A DNA stretch of 64,000 bases from Toxotes chatareus (Eukaryota; Chordata; Actinopteri; Toxotidae). The stretch is from positions 23,701,047 to 23,765,046 of the forward strand of contig CM028882.1 of assembly GCA_016801885.1 (NCBI GenBank), given 5' to 3'. The translations under genes were made by a program, and so were the position numbers. How positions within the stretch are numbered: position 1 is the stretch's first letter; the number at the start of each line of letters is the position of its first letter. The notes beneath the pieces were generated by a model. That model did no database searches. It saw only the letters and a list, made by a program, of their open reading frames with translations, and was not told the origin of the DNA. Positions 11,827 to 23,885 of the stretch are shown here, in pieces.

Positions 11827-13240
11827 CTTTCTTGAACTCCTCCAGCATGGAGTCCAGTTTGGTGTCGTGGAAGACGAAGTGGACCGGATGGTTGTAGAAC
11901 TTGGTGATGGTCTTCAGGGTGGTGCAGTCGTCCGGGTCCACGAAGGCCAGGTCCTTGACGTACAGGATGTCCACGATGTTGGACCGCTCGTCCTCATACA
12001 CGGGTATCCTGGTGTATCCGCTCTCCATGATCTCAGACATGGTGTTGAAGTCCAACACGGCATCGCTGTGGATCATGAAACAGTTGCCGAGGGGCGTCAT
12101 GACATCCTCCACCGTTTTGGTCCTGAGCTCCAGTGCGCCTTGGATCATGTTGAGCTCCTCCTTCACCAGGTCATTGTAGGGCTCGGTGACTTTCAGCATC
12201 TCAACCAGCTTCTCCCGGTTGTACACCGTGCCGATCTCCTGGCCGAGGACGCAGTCGAGGATCTTGCTGATGGGCCACGACAGAGGGAAAGTTAACAGCA
12301 TGAACAACTTGGTGACCATGATGGTGTTAGCCCCGACTGCCAGGCCGTGCCGAGAGCACAGCGCCTGGGGGACGATCTCGCCGAAAATAACGATGCCGAT
12401 GGTGGAGGCGACCACAGCGCCGACCCCGGAGTTGGTGAGGTCGTCCAGAAGGATGGTGAGGGTGGTGTTGACCAGGACGTTGCCCAGGAGCAGCGAGCAC
12501 AGCAGGTAGTTGCCCTTCCGGCGGATGGGCTCGATCTTCCGCGCGTATTTCTTCTCCTTCTCGGTGCCACAGCTCTGCACGATGCGGAGCTCCATCGGGT
12601 CCAGTGCCATCAGCCCCAGGTTGAGCCCGCTGAACATGCCGGACAGCACCAGCAGGAAGGAGATGAGGATCACCTGCAACCAGATGGGCAGCAGGGACTT
12701 CTTTTCCTCCACCACCCGCAGTCTGCCGTCCTTATCGTCCAGCAGGTACCACTTCTCCTCCTCGTCCTGGGTGTCGCGGACGCACAAGCCGAACACCTTC
12801 ACCACCTCGCTCTTGCGGAGCTGCTTGATCCAGAGGCTGACCACCCCGGAGGTGTTGTGATTGCTTACCTCCATGGCCCCCTTCACTACTATATCCCTCG
12901 TGTGTTCGGGACAAGTCCTGTTAAAGGGGACCATGATAGCGCCGAGAGAATCGTCCTCTTTATCACTGGAGTACAGTTCCGTGAACCTGATGAGCGACGA
13001 GCTGTTTGGGAACAAGTGGAGCCCGTAGAACCTGAAGAGGATGTCGCTGCCCTCGGTCACCTGAATAACCCCTCTCTCGGTGGTCTCGGCCGGCGTGTCG
13101 CTCTTCTCCAGCCTCATGCCGAGTATCCGAGTGGCGCCTCTCGACTCCGGAACCGCCGCCTCGGCCTGCCTGCCCGCAAGAACACAAGAAAACACGAATA
13201 AAGTTAGAGTAAGCCCCCGTCCACTCGAGTCTATCGCCAT
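11827..13240 (-). CDS. cnnm4: CNNM4-like metal transporter, first coding exon (partial gene)
   Basis: This exon encodes the first 471 residues of a CNNM (ancient conserved domain) protein, a plasma-membrane Mg2+ exporter or Mg2+ homeostasis factor. A signal peptide (about residues 8-28) leads into an extracellular domain with N-glycosylation sequons at N79, N107 and N129. The DUF21 membrane domain follows at about 184-345, with the family motif SGLNLGLMALDPMELRIVQ at 204-222. The first CBS domain begins near 365. The exon ends after AAG AAA G with a GTTTGT donor, and the CBS pair continues in exons outside the window. The start is the ATG at 13238-13240, which has A at -3 and G at +4; the longer reading frame upstream begins with GTG and is not a eukaryotic start. 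The string KIEPIRRKGNYLL and the overall DUF21 sequence fit CNNM4 better than CNNM2 from memory. Fish have two cnnm4 copies and I cannot tell which this is. High GC contrasts with the AT-rich flanks. Confidence 0.9.
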
Positions 13241-13400
13241 GTTTGTTTCGCTCTCTGTGAACGGGGGAACTGACGTCACCTACTCGTCTCCCCAAGCCCA
13301 CCCACCCGCCCTCGTTTGCATAACCCGAAAATGAAGCCAATCAGTGACTGAGACGTCACTGAAAAACTTTGACCGAGCCCCCCTCGGTTTTCATTTTAAA
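13241..13400 (-). promoter_or_regulatory. cnnm4 proximal promoter and 5' UTR with CRE and CCAAT box
   Basis: The 160 bp upstream of the cnnm4 ATG are GC-rich. A full palindromic CRE (TGACGTCA) lies at 13271-13278, about 31 bp from the start codon. A CCAAT motif is at 13337-13341, and a half CRE (GACGTCAC) is near 13352-13359. No TATA box is evident. CREB-type regulation is inferred from the motif alone; the transcription start is not known, so the CRE could lie within the 5' UTR. Confidence 0.5.
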
Positions 13401-13605
13401 GGTAGACTGATGGTTCTTGATTTTAAGGTCGACCGGGAAAGTTTTTTTTTTTTTTCACTAGCACTTTTATTCTCACTCATTAACTAAGGGGGGACGCACC
13501 GGAGGATAAATAAATTAATGAATGAAAATGTTGTTGACCCCCCTCTCACCTCTACTATACTTGCCAGTTTCATTATTTTTCCAGTCATCCAGACTAACCT
13601 GTATT

Positions 13606-13850
13606 CTAAAGCTGAAATGATTCGTTGATAAAATAATTAAACATCAAGTTTGATTTTTTTTTAAGCCAAAACGCTGAAAAAAATAATGATACCAGCTCCT
13701 CAAACGTGAGTATTTGCTAGAATGTCAGATTTCAATGACACTAAACTCTTTATATGTTAGACTGCTGGTCAGACAAAACAAGCAATTTGAATATTCTTAC
13801 TGGGCTTCAGGGAATAACTCTGAATTAAAAACAGTGAAAGACGAAGAACT
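13606..13850 (-). repeat. Recurrent fish repeat, reverse orientation
   Basis: Reverse-order landmarks are GCTGAAATGATTCGTTGAT, CCAGCTCCTCAAACGTGAG, ACTGCTGGTCAGACAAAACA and GGGCTTCAGGGAA. It lies about 400 bp upstream of the cnnm4 start. Confidence 0.6.
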
Positions 13851-15784
13851 ATCAGAGTGAAAAGAATCACAGGAGTCAAACTGCACTGGTTTTATTCTGA
13901 AAGCACACGTTGTATATGTGAATGCCTTTACTGAGGACAGAGCTCCCTCTTGTGGTCAAATCGTGGACAGTGCAGACTGATGGACTACTGTGGAAGTTGC
14001 GAAATAAATGGTCTTCAAATAGAGAGCAGCTCAACTCCCCCGGACAGTATTACTGAGGCTTAAAATCCTCATGAATATATATGCTGGATACAGATGCAAT
14101 AATACAGTTATTAGTGTCCTTACAGAAAAAGCCGATTTGTGGGATCTTAAAGCGAGGGAATCATTTTCATTTTAACTTTGGAGAAGAAACATCTACATGA
14201 AAGTATTCAAACCAGGGTGGTATGTTCCCAACGGATTACAACCCTTCTGCCACTTTAAATGGCATCTGGACCTTAACTATGCATTGCAAAAGGTGTTAGT
14301 GGTCATTGTCATTTACATTGTAAGGAAAAGACTGAAAAATTGACTGAAATACATAATTCCGTAAATGTATAACCTACAAATTAATCTGAATATAGATTAG
14401 ACATTTTAATATGTGGTTAAAAGCTGTAGCCTGAAAGTCACAAAAGAACATGGAAATTTATTTTTCCATCATTTACAGACACAAATCTTACATCCAACAG
14501 ACACCTTTTAAGTTTTCACATGAAAGTACAACTTATGTTAGACAGTGGGATGAAATCAAGATCATAATGTTCAATATGACAAAGCATTGCAATAATACAA
14601 ACAACTAGATAGACAGATAAACTGGAATACCTGGACAAAAAGAGCATGTATATAGAGTGATGACTCATTTTTGGTCTTATATTTTGGTTCTTTTACACAT
14701 TTGACAATACATGGAAATAAAAACCAAACATGGAAATTTAATTTAAAAAAAAAAAAAAAAAAAGTTATTTATCACCCTATTCCTGGACCCTAATAGTGTC
14801 CAAGGCTGGACATCAAAGAGACTTAGTGAAGATCAGCAAATCTACATGGAGCAAACTAAACTAAACTATGAAGGAACAAAATCACCACAGAAACCAACTA
14901 ACGTTGTGATGTTATAACAAATCAGATGATACAAATGGTGCAAGCTGACTCTTTCCTGTTACTGTACAACTGGACTCCAATCTTAAATGACTCATGTATC
15001 ATTAATTTCAGGTGACACTGTGCAGCAGAAGGAGATGCAGAGGCAATGCAGCAGCTGCTAAACTTACAGCAAAGAACAGAAAAGAGGAGCAGCAAAGACC
15101 TTGGAGACAGAGGAAGGGAAAAGAGGTGTGTCCAGAACAGAAAGATGAAGAGCTGCACAGAGGTGGGACAACCACTCCCGGACACTCAGTGTACATTGGG
15201 GCAGTAAATATGAGTCACGCAACTGTGCGAATAACAAATAAATGAAAAGGAGAGCACTTGGAATATGGGGACCAGATAACTGAGGGAGACAGAAAATATT
15301 TCAACCGTGATAGAATTGAGGTAAAGAAATGTCAGATATTAGAAATACCATAGCACCACCTAGAAATAAAGGAACCAACTGACCAATCAGTCAGACACAT
15401 GTATCTGTTTGATATTTATTTGCCCTGACGAAAGTAAATGAGGCAGTTAGGGACAAATCCCCTAGGAATTAATTCTGCACCGATCAGGTAAGGCACATTC
15501 ACATCCTCCTTAAAGTTGGACTTGTTTTATCTCAGTTGATAAAATTTCAAATAGAGTCAAACTGCTAATGAGAAAGGATCAAGCATGGGATAAAACAAAC
15601 CAGCGCTGGATGATCTGAAAACGCAGTCACTCTGGCATCACACGGCAGACACGGTGCACTCCCAACCATCGTCCCCCACCAGCTTCCTCCCTCAGAGGGG
15701 TGCTGTTCCTCCAGGCTGCCTGTCAGAAAAGGAAGGGATAAACTCCTGTGGTGACTCAGATAAGGACAATCTCTGCTAACTATT

Positions 15785-15814
15785 AATAAATAAATAAATA
15801 AATAAATAAATAAA
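15785..15814. repeat. (TAAA)n microsatellite
   Basis: About seven tandem tetranucleotide units. Confidence 0.9.
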
Positions 15815-15839
15815 CTCGTAAGTGTAGCGAAGCAAAAGT

Positions 15840-16250
15840 CGCCTTTAAATTGCTTGACGACCCTGCCAGGTACAGACTTACACTCAACGAAGGACAAAGA
15901 AACCGACCAGAAAGGAGACTTACATACACTGCGGTAAACTGGCAACAGGTGAGTCACATTAGGGCGGGGCAGACAATCAGCAAAGGCGGGAAACGAAACA
16001 AAGGTGGGAAGTAGACAAGAAACAGACACGCGAGGACCAGGGATTCAAAAATAAAACAGGAAATGCGCAACAGAACTCAAGAGACCAAAACAAGGTTAAC
16101 GTGACTTCAAAATAAAAACAGGAAAAGTTCGGGAAACCAAAACAAGAGTTCTCAAAAGCCCCATAAAGAGTTAAACAAAAATCCAAAAATATCCAAAGGG
16201 AGTTTGACTAAAGTTCAAGACAGTCCAAAAAGAGTTCAGCAAAGTCCAAT
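15840..16250 (-). repeat. LTR-like dispersed repeat fragment, minus orientation
   Basis: Read on the minus strand, this holds a run (CACCTGTTGCCAGTTT, then AAGTCTCCTTTCTGGTCGG) that I recognise as recurrent in fish genomes and typical of LTR retrotransposon ends. The plus-strand tail has degenerate units of the type AAGTTCAACAAAGTCCAAAAA between about 16140 and 16250. I could not fix the ends or find a partner LTR, and no reverse transcriptase or integrase frame is present. The family assignment is from memory. Confidence 0.45.
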
Positions 16251-17029
16251 AACCACCCTAGGGGCTGATAAAAATAAAGTTGTTTTTTTTTAAGAAGAAC
16301 AAGATAAGTGGTGTTTGTCCCTCCAACAGACTGTAGTTCAGAAACTGAGACAGTTCATGCTGGTTTTTCAAAGGTGTCACTTCAGGACCTGGGTGATTGC
16401 AATGAGCATTTCCAATGCTGGATGCTCCAGGTCCATCCATCTCCACTGCTTTTGGCTTTTTGATTAATTACAAATAAGTCATTTGGGCCCTGCATCATTC
16501 AGCATCATTAGCTAAAGATCTGGCCCTGTGTTGTGTATGGGCTGTGTGTTAAACTCTAGATTTACTCTTTTAGTTTATTCTCCTTGTGTGGAGCAAATTA
16601 AGTTGTTAGACAGGGGTCAGGGGACTTTTGCTTGTACGGAGTATTTTTTTTTACAGTGCAAACCACTGTAACATGAGGTTTCTATCGAGCAGCGGCCTCA
16701 GGCGATGCAGCAATGTGGTCGTTTCATTTACAAAGTTCACCAACTAGGGGTCATAGTTGACCCAAACTTTTAAATTGCATTACTACGACGCCACGTGACC
16801 AGCCTGGTGTCTCGCTCCTGCTCGTGCTGAAATCCTGTTGCCAAAATAAGTTTCGGTGTTTGGAGCAATATGGTTGAATTTTAACCGAACGGACCAAACA
16901 AACCGCGTCAGTGGAAGGGGTGTGGAGACAGGGAGGGATGGGAGGAGAAAAGAGAGGAGGGGAGTGCATGAGAGAGGGAGGGGAGTGGAGTAAGAGGAGG
17001 AGGAGGAGGAGGAGAGGCGATGGGTGGTG

Positions 17030-17128
17030 GGAGGCCAGGAGGAAAACATTAGCCCTCGTCTCGTAGTTGTGAGGTTTTCTTGTTTATTCCCAGGATTGAA
17101 GCTCGGACGCACGAAGTCAGGACGCACG
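17030..17128 (+). other. Candidate non-coding first exon of atp8b5
   Basis: A GC-rich, CpG-containing segment ends at 17128 in ACG|GTAAGA, a strong donor, followed by a purine-rich CpG stretch. A (GGA)n tract lies just upstream (about 16995-17013). The first coding exon at 27338 has a good acceptor and short 5' UTR, so an upstream untranslated exon is required. This is the best candidate I see, at a distance of 10.2 kb. The 5' limit is a guess. Confidence 0.35.
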
Positions 17129-17939
17129 GTAAGAAGACGCGCCGCCGCTCGCTTTTTACTGACCTTGGGTGAGTGGGTGGGTGGTTGAGGGGCTTTTGGG
17201 GGTGGTCAAGGTGAAGCGGGGAGGGGATTGACAGGCTGAGAAGGATCTTGGGGAAGAAAAGGAAAAAGTGGAGGAGAAGCAGCGAAAGTCAAACAGGCGA
17301 ACAGGAAGCTGAAGTGAATGGGCGAGCGCTGTCTGCTCGCTGTCTTTCCTCGTCTCCGCTGCTCTCCAGGGAGTCCTCAGCTAAAAAAAAAAAAGGTAAC
17401 GGAAGGAACGAAAGGGGAGAGGAAAGTTGGCCAGTCTGGGTTTGGGAACGGGAAAACCTCAGCTGCTCTTTCCCTTCTTTCTTTTTTCCCTCTCTCAAAA
17501 CGAAATTGCACTCATCGTGGGCACTTCCACAACAAACTGCGGAAACTTGTTTAAAAAACTCTTGACAGGCAGCGTTTTTATCAGCGTTCTGTGCGCGGGT
17601 AATGTCACAGAATAATATATGTGAAGAATAATAATGATGTTTGTGAAAAGCGTTATTGTAGAGGGGCTGTAGTTATCAGGAAAACTTAGTGATGTCAAAG
17701 ATGAGTAATTTCACATCATTACACAGCGGAAGGCAGCGAAGTGCTCATTCATGTCCTGTACTACTGAAGAGACAGATCATTTTCTGTTCAGGGCCAGGCG
17801 GGGAAGGAGTTTGAAGATACTCCCTGGTTAAGTGGAAACCCGCTGTGGCCGTAGCATCCAGTCTAAAGCACAAAGGTGTATTAAAGAGGTCTGGGGCCCC
17901 TGGGATATCTTAAATTGGACACTGACTAATGGTTGTTTT

Positions 17940-18175
17940 CAGTATGGATTCATCTTAATTTATCATTTGGTTTATAAACTGTCAGTCAACCAGTGAAAAA
18001 TGTCTCAGATTTCTCAGAGTCAAAGGTGATGTCTTCAGGTGTCTAGTTTTTGTTTGTCCAACAGTCCAAACACCTCAGTAATATTCAATTTAATGTGATT
18101 AAAAACAGAGTAAAAAAAACAGCTTGCAAAAGTGACTTAAAGTTTAAGCAATTATTAAAATAGAAGATCATTTTT
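17940..18175 (+). repeat. Recurrent fish repeat, forward
   Basis: Landmarks include TGGTTTATAAACTGTCAG, TCAAAGGTGATGTCTTCAG and TTTGTCCAACAGTCCAAACA. The 3' end is degraded. Confidence 0.6.
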
Positions 18176-21100
18176 TCTGCTCATACAATAATTAATCTCT
18201 CTGCCCTCAAAGAATCGTCACTGATTTTGTGTGCTGGTGATCGCACAACCAAACAGAGCATCGTTTGCAGTGGCGTTGATGTTGTGGATTCATTTTGTTG
18301 ATTGCTTAACGTCAGTTATGACTGTAATTCAGATATATTCGCTGTGTCACTTACTGAGAAAAGAAACCAAATGTTTTGATCTTGTCAAATGTTCTGATCT
18401 TGTCTGTAGGAAGTGGCAGTGGCAGCCGAACGAGATCACACCTTTATACCAGTACAAAGAACACAGCTACAGTCAAAAACTGGTGTTGAATAGATCATAA
18501 AGTTTTGGATTTTTTTTTTTTTTTTAACCTCTCCCCTTGTCTGGCATTTCCCCTGAACATAACATGGAGCATCGATTACGGATCAAACAATGACCCAGAG
18601 TAAAGCAGTGATTCCATTAAGTCTCTACTTATAGAACAGATTAAAAAACAGTTGGGCTTAAGGGCAAAGTTAGAAATGAACATTGCTGTGAACAGGAGTG
18701 TGTGTGTCTGCAAGCTGGAGAAGCTGGAGCAACATGCAGCAAAAGGTTGTAGAGACAGGTTGTATGTGTGTGTTTTACAGGCAGAAAAACTGAAGCAGCT
18801 GTAAATTAGAAATTTGTTCCTGTGCACAAATTAATTTAATGTGGGTCAAAGTCCAAGTTTGTGCTTGAAGGCCATCTGTTGTTAGCCTGATATGACGCTG
18901 CGTCTGCCCGACTGGCAGCGAGTCTTTATGGTACATGAAGGGAATTATTAAGCGTAAAAGGTCAATCAAAATGTCAGGGTGTTATCAGGTAAGATGAGAG
19001 GAGGAGTGGCTTTGTGGCCTGAGAGGTCAGGTGAATAATTCAGAGGTTGATTGTTCGGGCCTTTTCGGTTGCCACGCTCTGGGCTGTGCTTCTGTGTCAT
19101 AACTGCATCTCACTTTCTTATTGTTGCTTTGTTTATGTCTGTCATCAGCGGGAGAAAGGTCTTAACGGGCGATCGAGCGTCGCGGGTCACAAATCAGTTC
19201 AGATCCTAATGTTCTCAGAGGCGGGAGTTTGTTCTTCCGGTGGCGCTGTTACTTTTGGTTTGGATTTATTTTCTTTTTCACAGACTCCGAGAGAAACAAG
19301 AAAGTAATCATACAGTAAACTTCCTCTTTCATTCACAGTCAGAATTAGAAGTTGGACACATTATGAGTGACAGATAAAGGAATGAGAAAATCCTATGAAC
19401 GGGAAATGACCAAACAGTTGTCGGGACCCCATTGCGGGCAGCAGCACGACTGTCCGGCTGCTTTTTCCTCTTGGTAAACAGAAATGTTTCAAAAATGAAA
19501 TCAAACCTGTTTTTTTCACGAGCTTGAATTTACAGCAAGTTTATGGATACAAGTCTGTCCTTAGTGGTGACATGAAAAAACACAGGCTATCACAAAGCAG
19601 TCTTAATGCAGGACACATACCCAAAGGACATAATCACAGCAGTGGGAGCTGTAGATCTAATAGTTTTGTTTTTGCTTGAAATAAGATTTTTATCATGAGA
19701 TAAAACCAAAAAAAGCCCAAAACTTTTAGATAAATACATAAAGTTAATGTTTATCAGCTGAGGCTATTTAGCTGAGACAGAGCCAACAAGCCAAAACAAA
19801 TATGGTCTTAGTGGTTCAGTGGTACAGAAAAGAGTGGAAGAGAATGAACCATTAGCACCCACCCAGGAAGCCAAAACCAAAATCTGTGAATTGACTCAAT
19901 GTCTTGTACGAGTAATGAGATATGCTCCATTAGAGGATCTGACATGAAGCCCTGCTCCAACTGACTGCTCAAGCAAATTACCACTGATAAGGATACGAAG
20001 GAGAGCAGGCGCAGCAACCTCTCAGTTTTTATTTATAACAATTGTTCTTGGCTTATTCAAGGATCTAAATCTTCTATGTTGTAGAGATATAAAACTTTAA
20101 AATGTGTTTTTGTTAACCAGGATTTCTGAATAATGCTCCTCATTAATCTTAATTTGTCCTCCATCTGTTTCTGTTTTCGATGTGATTGAACTGATTTAGC
20201 CAGATTGAGCTTTTTCAGTGCTGCTGTCAGGGCTGAGATTTGGTAACAATACCAAAACAATTACCTTATTCAATACTCAGTGTATTCACATACATTTTGG
20301 TTATTACAAAAAAAAAAATGTACTGAGCTTTGGCCTTTAGCCCCCAGCTGACCTGTATCTGGTTTGAACTTGCAGAAGCAAACATGGTTTGTTTTCAGCA
20401 TCATCCATCCGTGTTCTGTAAATGTGTAACAGTGTTCACAGATCTTTTTGCATGTTTTCTCCATCTTACTGGATTTGATTTTAAAAAACAAATCTGTTTT
20501 AGCGGTGTGCTCTTTAATGGAGGCAAAGTCTGACATCCAGGATTTAAGAGTCTTCTACCAAACAGCAATGTTTTCAAGGCAAAAGGCTACCAGATTTCCC
20601 AGAGCACAGCTTGTGAATGTGATGTTTAGCTTGGCCACTCCCTGCTAAACAATGATCGGACAGAAAGTGAAGCTAATCTTTGCTCCATTTCATTTGTATG
20701 AATCTGATTTCTGAGTGTCCTCGCCCGAAGCTCCTTTTCTTTCTGTTGTTTCTCTCCAGTCTCCTTTTCCCTCTTGTTCATGAAGCAGATTCATGATGCC
20801 CTGACACTTTCTGTGCAATCGCACCACCTCTGACTGAAATCCCCTTCTCTTTCTGTCTGAACACGGAATAATGGCTCACATAAATGTGACCCGAAACGTA
20901 TTTCGATGCTTCAAGTCTAATTTCCACTGAATCTTCTGAGTAAAGATGTGTGTGAATCGCCATGTTGAGTCAGACACCGGGGAACCTTTGGGTCATCAAA
21001 GCAGAACTTTACAGATGGAGTTGAAGCGGCTGGGCACGGTCTAGTTTATGTTTTCATGTACAACTTTAAAGATATGAGTTAAAACAACACAATGTCTGCG

Positions 21101-22439
21101 TCCGGTCAAGATGTCTCATTGTTGTTTCAGGGCCTTTGTATGTCATCAGTTCAGACTTGATTATAAAAAAATAACTGTGCTCGTACTGATAAATGAAAGA
21201 GGAATATAATTTTCCCACAGTTTTTCTTGTGGACAGTCAGCAGCAGTTACTGTGCAATCTGCAAAAAGCGTTTTTTTTTTTTTTTTTTTTTTTTGACAGC
21301 TCCAAGTGTACAAACACACACCACAAACCAAAGACCCTGAGTTCAGGATATGAGGGTGTGTGCGCTGCAGTGCAGATGTGTTTGAACTGTGGGCGAGTGA
21401 AAGTCTTTCAGACTGTATGACCTAGATACACCTGCAGGCTTTTACCAATCAAAGATCACCAATTTAAAAAAAATCTACTCACTTTTTCCCCATACGCTGC
21501 ATTCAGGGGTTAAACGCTCATGTGCCCATGTGGACATTGAAAGAGGTGGTGAGGTACTGACATTATCTGGTGCCCTCCAGTGCAGTTTTCTTTTAAAAGT
21601 ATACAAGCTGTAAGGTTGTCGAGTTGTGAGTTCCCAAACCCAGTTGTCATTTAAATGCAATGTCCAAAACAAGCACTGTTACTGCGTACTTGGAAGCCGC
21701 TGGGGCAGTTTGTTTGAACAGCTCATCCTCCTACAGAAAGCTCACAGATTAAATCTCTGCAGCAGCTTTGAACACAACCTCGAAGCATCTTTAAGGCGTG
21801 TGCAGGGTGAAATCACCATGCGTGTTTGTAGTGTTTTTGTAGTTTTTGTTTGTTTCTGCTACTTTGAGATGGTTCGCATTTTTTATTCAGCAATGCGTAT
21901 TTGAGTAGCTGCATGAAAGCTGAATATCGACGCAAAAATATTGTCTCAGAGTTCAGAGTTGGCTCACAGCCTCCTTTTTAATGGCATGCGAGCACCGCAG
22001 AAGCCGTGGTCAGGGGCAATTAGCTAGAACTCGCTATCGCTGCTGCTTCCTCCAATTGTTGAGTTACTGTAACAGAGTTCTGGGCTGAAATCTGAAGGCA
22101 GATATGGTGAAACAACACAGATTTTAAGCGTTTGCATAATCACCCGGTGCAGATTTCACACAATAGGGAAGTTTGCTTTTAGAGCTTTTTTTTAATCCAG
22201 ACAGAAAATCTCAATGAGCGACTTGAAAGCTTCCATCCAGCCGGAATATCAGGCCGAGTTTTGATTCACTGCTACTGTGCAATATTTTCTCCACTGCCTT
22301 CCTTTGTATGTGGATATTATTTGTACTGGCCAATGATCTGAGCTATTCAGTAACAATACACGGTGTACTGTGTAATCCACAGAGAGAAGCTGGCAGGGAA
22401 ATTCTTGAGGGACTGACACAATAATGATGAAGGTAAAAT

Positions 22440-22715
22440 ATAATCTTGATTATTTTCTTGATTGATTTGATCGATTGTTTAGTCTTTAAAACAGCAGATA
22501 AAAGAGATAAAAAACACCTGCGTCTAGAGCTGAAGGTGATATCATTAAAGGTCCAAAATGCAAAGAGATTTAATATACTGTCATGAAAGACAAGAAGAAG
22601 AAGTGAAATCTGCTGCTGGAGAGACGTCAAAGACTTAAATGATCATTTAGTTATCAAAATAAATGCAATAGATTATTATTGACCGACTAATTGATTCATC
22701 GACTACACATTGTAG
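22440..22715 (+). repeat. Recurrent fish repeat, forward
   Basis: TTGATTATTTTCTTGATTGA marks the 5' part; TTATCAAAATAAATGCAATA and GACCGACTAATTGATTCATC mark the 3' end. The middle has a local rearrangement. Confidence 0.55.
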
Positions 22716-23349
22716 TTCTTCCTCCCGCTAAAGGCAACTTCATTGCTTAGAAACAAGTTGCTCCAAAACATACAGTGTGTATTGGAGCTATTATTAGCTG
22801 CGAGCTTGATAAAGATAAGTGCCTGTTGATAGAGATGCAACAGAGAACGAAGGCTGGTGGACTGTGGAATGCTGGGTGCTCCTGAAAATCCAAACCAGGC
22901 GTTTGTATTTTTGGGTTCCTGCTCAAGATTCAAATAAAAACCTAAGAGTTTTTCACAGAATATCTCTGGTTTGTGGATGCTTTATGAAGGAGCTCTTATA
23001 CAAGGCCCCTGGCCCCTGCCCAGGGTACCACCGTCATTAATCCATGGCCTGTCCATGCCCCTAATGGTTGTAGCCTGAGAGGCCCTTAAAGTTTACCCAA
23101 AGCTCTTTGTTTATTCTGAGAGCACAAGATGTCTCACAGCCATGAAGAGCTTCTCCGCCTTTAGAAAGTCTCCTCTCGCCTTAGAGAAAAAGGTTTCTCC
23201 GCTGCACACCTTTCTCTCCTCCTCTGTGAAAACAGACCACACACACACACACACACAGAAGAAACTGTAGGTTCTTGTCTGATTGGCTGATCTACAGAAA
23301 CTATTACGCAACAACTTCTGTCCTTCCCCAGTCGTTTTGAGTAGTTGTG

Positions 23350-23505
23350 GCCTTGTTCACGTCAAAGGTCAAAGGTCAAGATCAGTGTGACCTCACGTCC
23401 ATCCCATTCTTGTGAGTGTGATCTCTGTCAGGAACACCTGGAGGGAATTTCATTACACCTGGCACAAACATTCACTTGGACTCAAAGATGACCTGATTAG
23501 AATTA
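23350..23505 (+). repeat. Second fish interspersed repeat, carrying a perfect DR1
   Basis: The run GTCAAAGGTCAAAGGTCAAG, GTGTGACCTCACGTCCATC, GGAACACCTGGAGGGAATTT, TGGCACAAACATTCACTTGG and ACTCAAAGATGACCTGATTA is one I recognise as recurrent, often tandem, in percomorph genomes. The DR1 at 23366-23378 is part of it. Confidence 0.6.
23366..23378 (+). promoter_or_regulatory. Perfect DR1 within an interspersed repeat
   Basis: AGGTCA, one A, AGGTCA, with an inverted TGACCT 9 bp further on. It is embedded in the repeat at 23350-23505, so copies may occur genome-wide. Confidence 0.35.
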
Positions 23506-23784
23506 GTGCACTGGAAGCTCTAAAGCTCACAAATTAACACACTGTGTGTCATTTATTTAATCTGTAAGATCCGGATGTGTGGATATGACAGTTTTATGGT
23601 TTCAGGGGGAGTTATAGCACATGTTCATTGCTTATTAATGAACAGTTTGTTTTCGTTGTTTATTTTAACTTAAGATCTCAAATGAATTTCTGGAAAATGC
23701 ATTATAAGCTGACTTAATATTCCTATCACGCTGTAAAACCACCACCACTAATTTATATGATATTGTGAGAAAGTAAACTACAGT

Positions 23785-23885
23785 GTCCAAAAAATGTGTA
23801 AAATATTTATCAAAATAATTGACAATTAATTTCCTGTCGGTCAACTAATCAGTTAATCAACTAATCTGTGCAACTCATTGTTAGG
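23785..23885 (+). repeat. Recurrent fish repeat, 3' end
   Basis: TCAAAATAATTGACAATTAA, TTTCCTGTCGGTCAACTAAT and CAGTTAATCAACTAATCTG follow the family tail closely. Confidence 0.6.

Larger units (their letters stand above)
13401..17000. other. Intergenic region between divergent cnnm4 and atp8b5
   Basis: This AT-rich stretch contains a reverse copy of the recurrent fish repeat (13606-13850), an A-tract near 14744-14763, a (TAAA)n array (15785-15814) and an LTR-like repeat (about 15840-16250). I saw no coding exon. A CACGTG E-box in the context CCACGTGACC lies at 16792-16797, about 300 bp upstream of the proposed first exon of the flippase gene. Confidence 0.6.

Noticed and set aside
12347..13201. 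284-codon plus-strand frame opposite the cnnm4 exon
   Set aside because: It is an antisense shadow of a GC-rich coding exon, with no recognisable domain and composition dictated by the opposite-strand codons.
13241..13279. Upstream extension of the cnnm4 frame beginning at 13279
   Set aside because: The extension starts with GTG, not ATG, and has no signal-peptide character. The ATG at 13240 has a good context and leads directly into a hydrophobic signal sequence.
15565..16029. 154-codon minus-strand frame
   Set aside because: It overlaps the LTR-like repeat and a (TAAA)n array; no gag, reverse transcriptase or integrase motif is visible.
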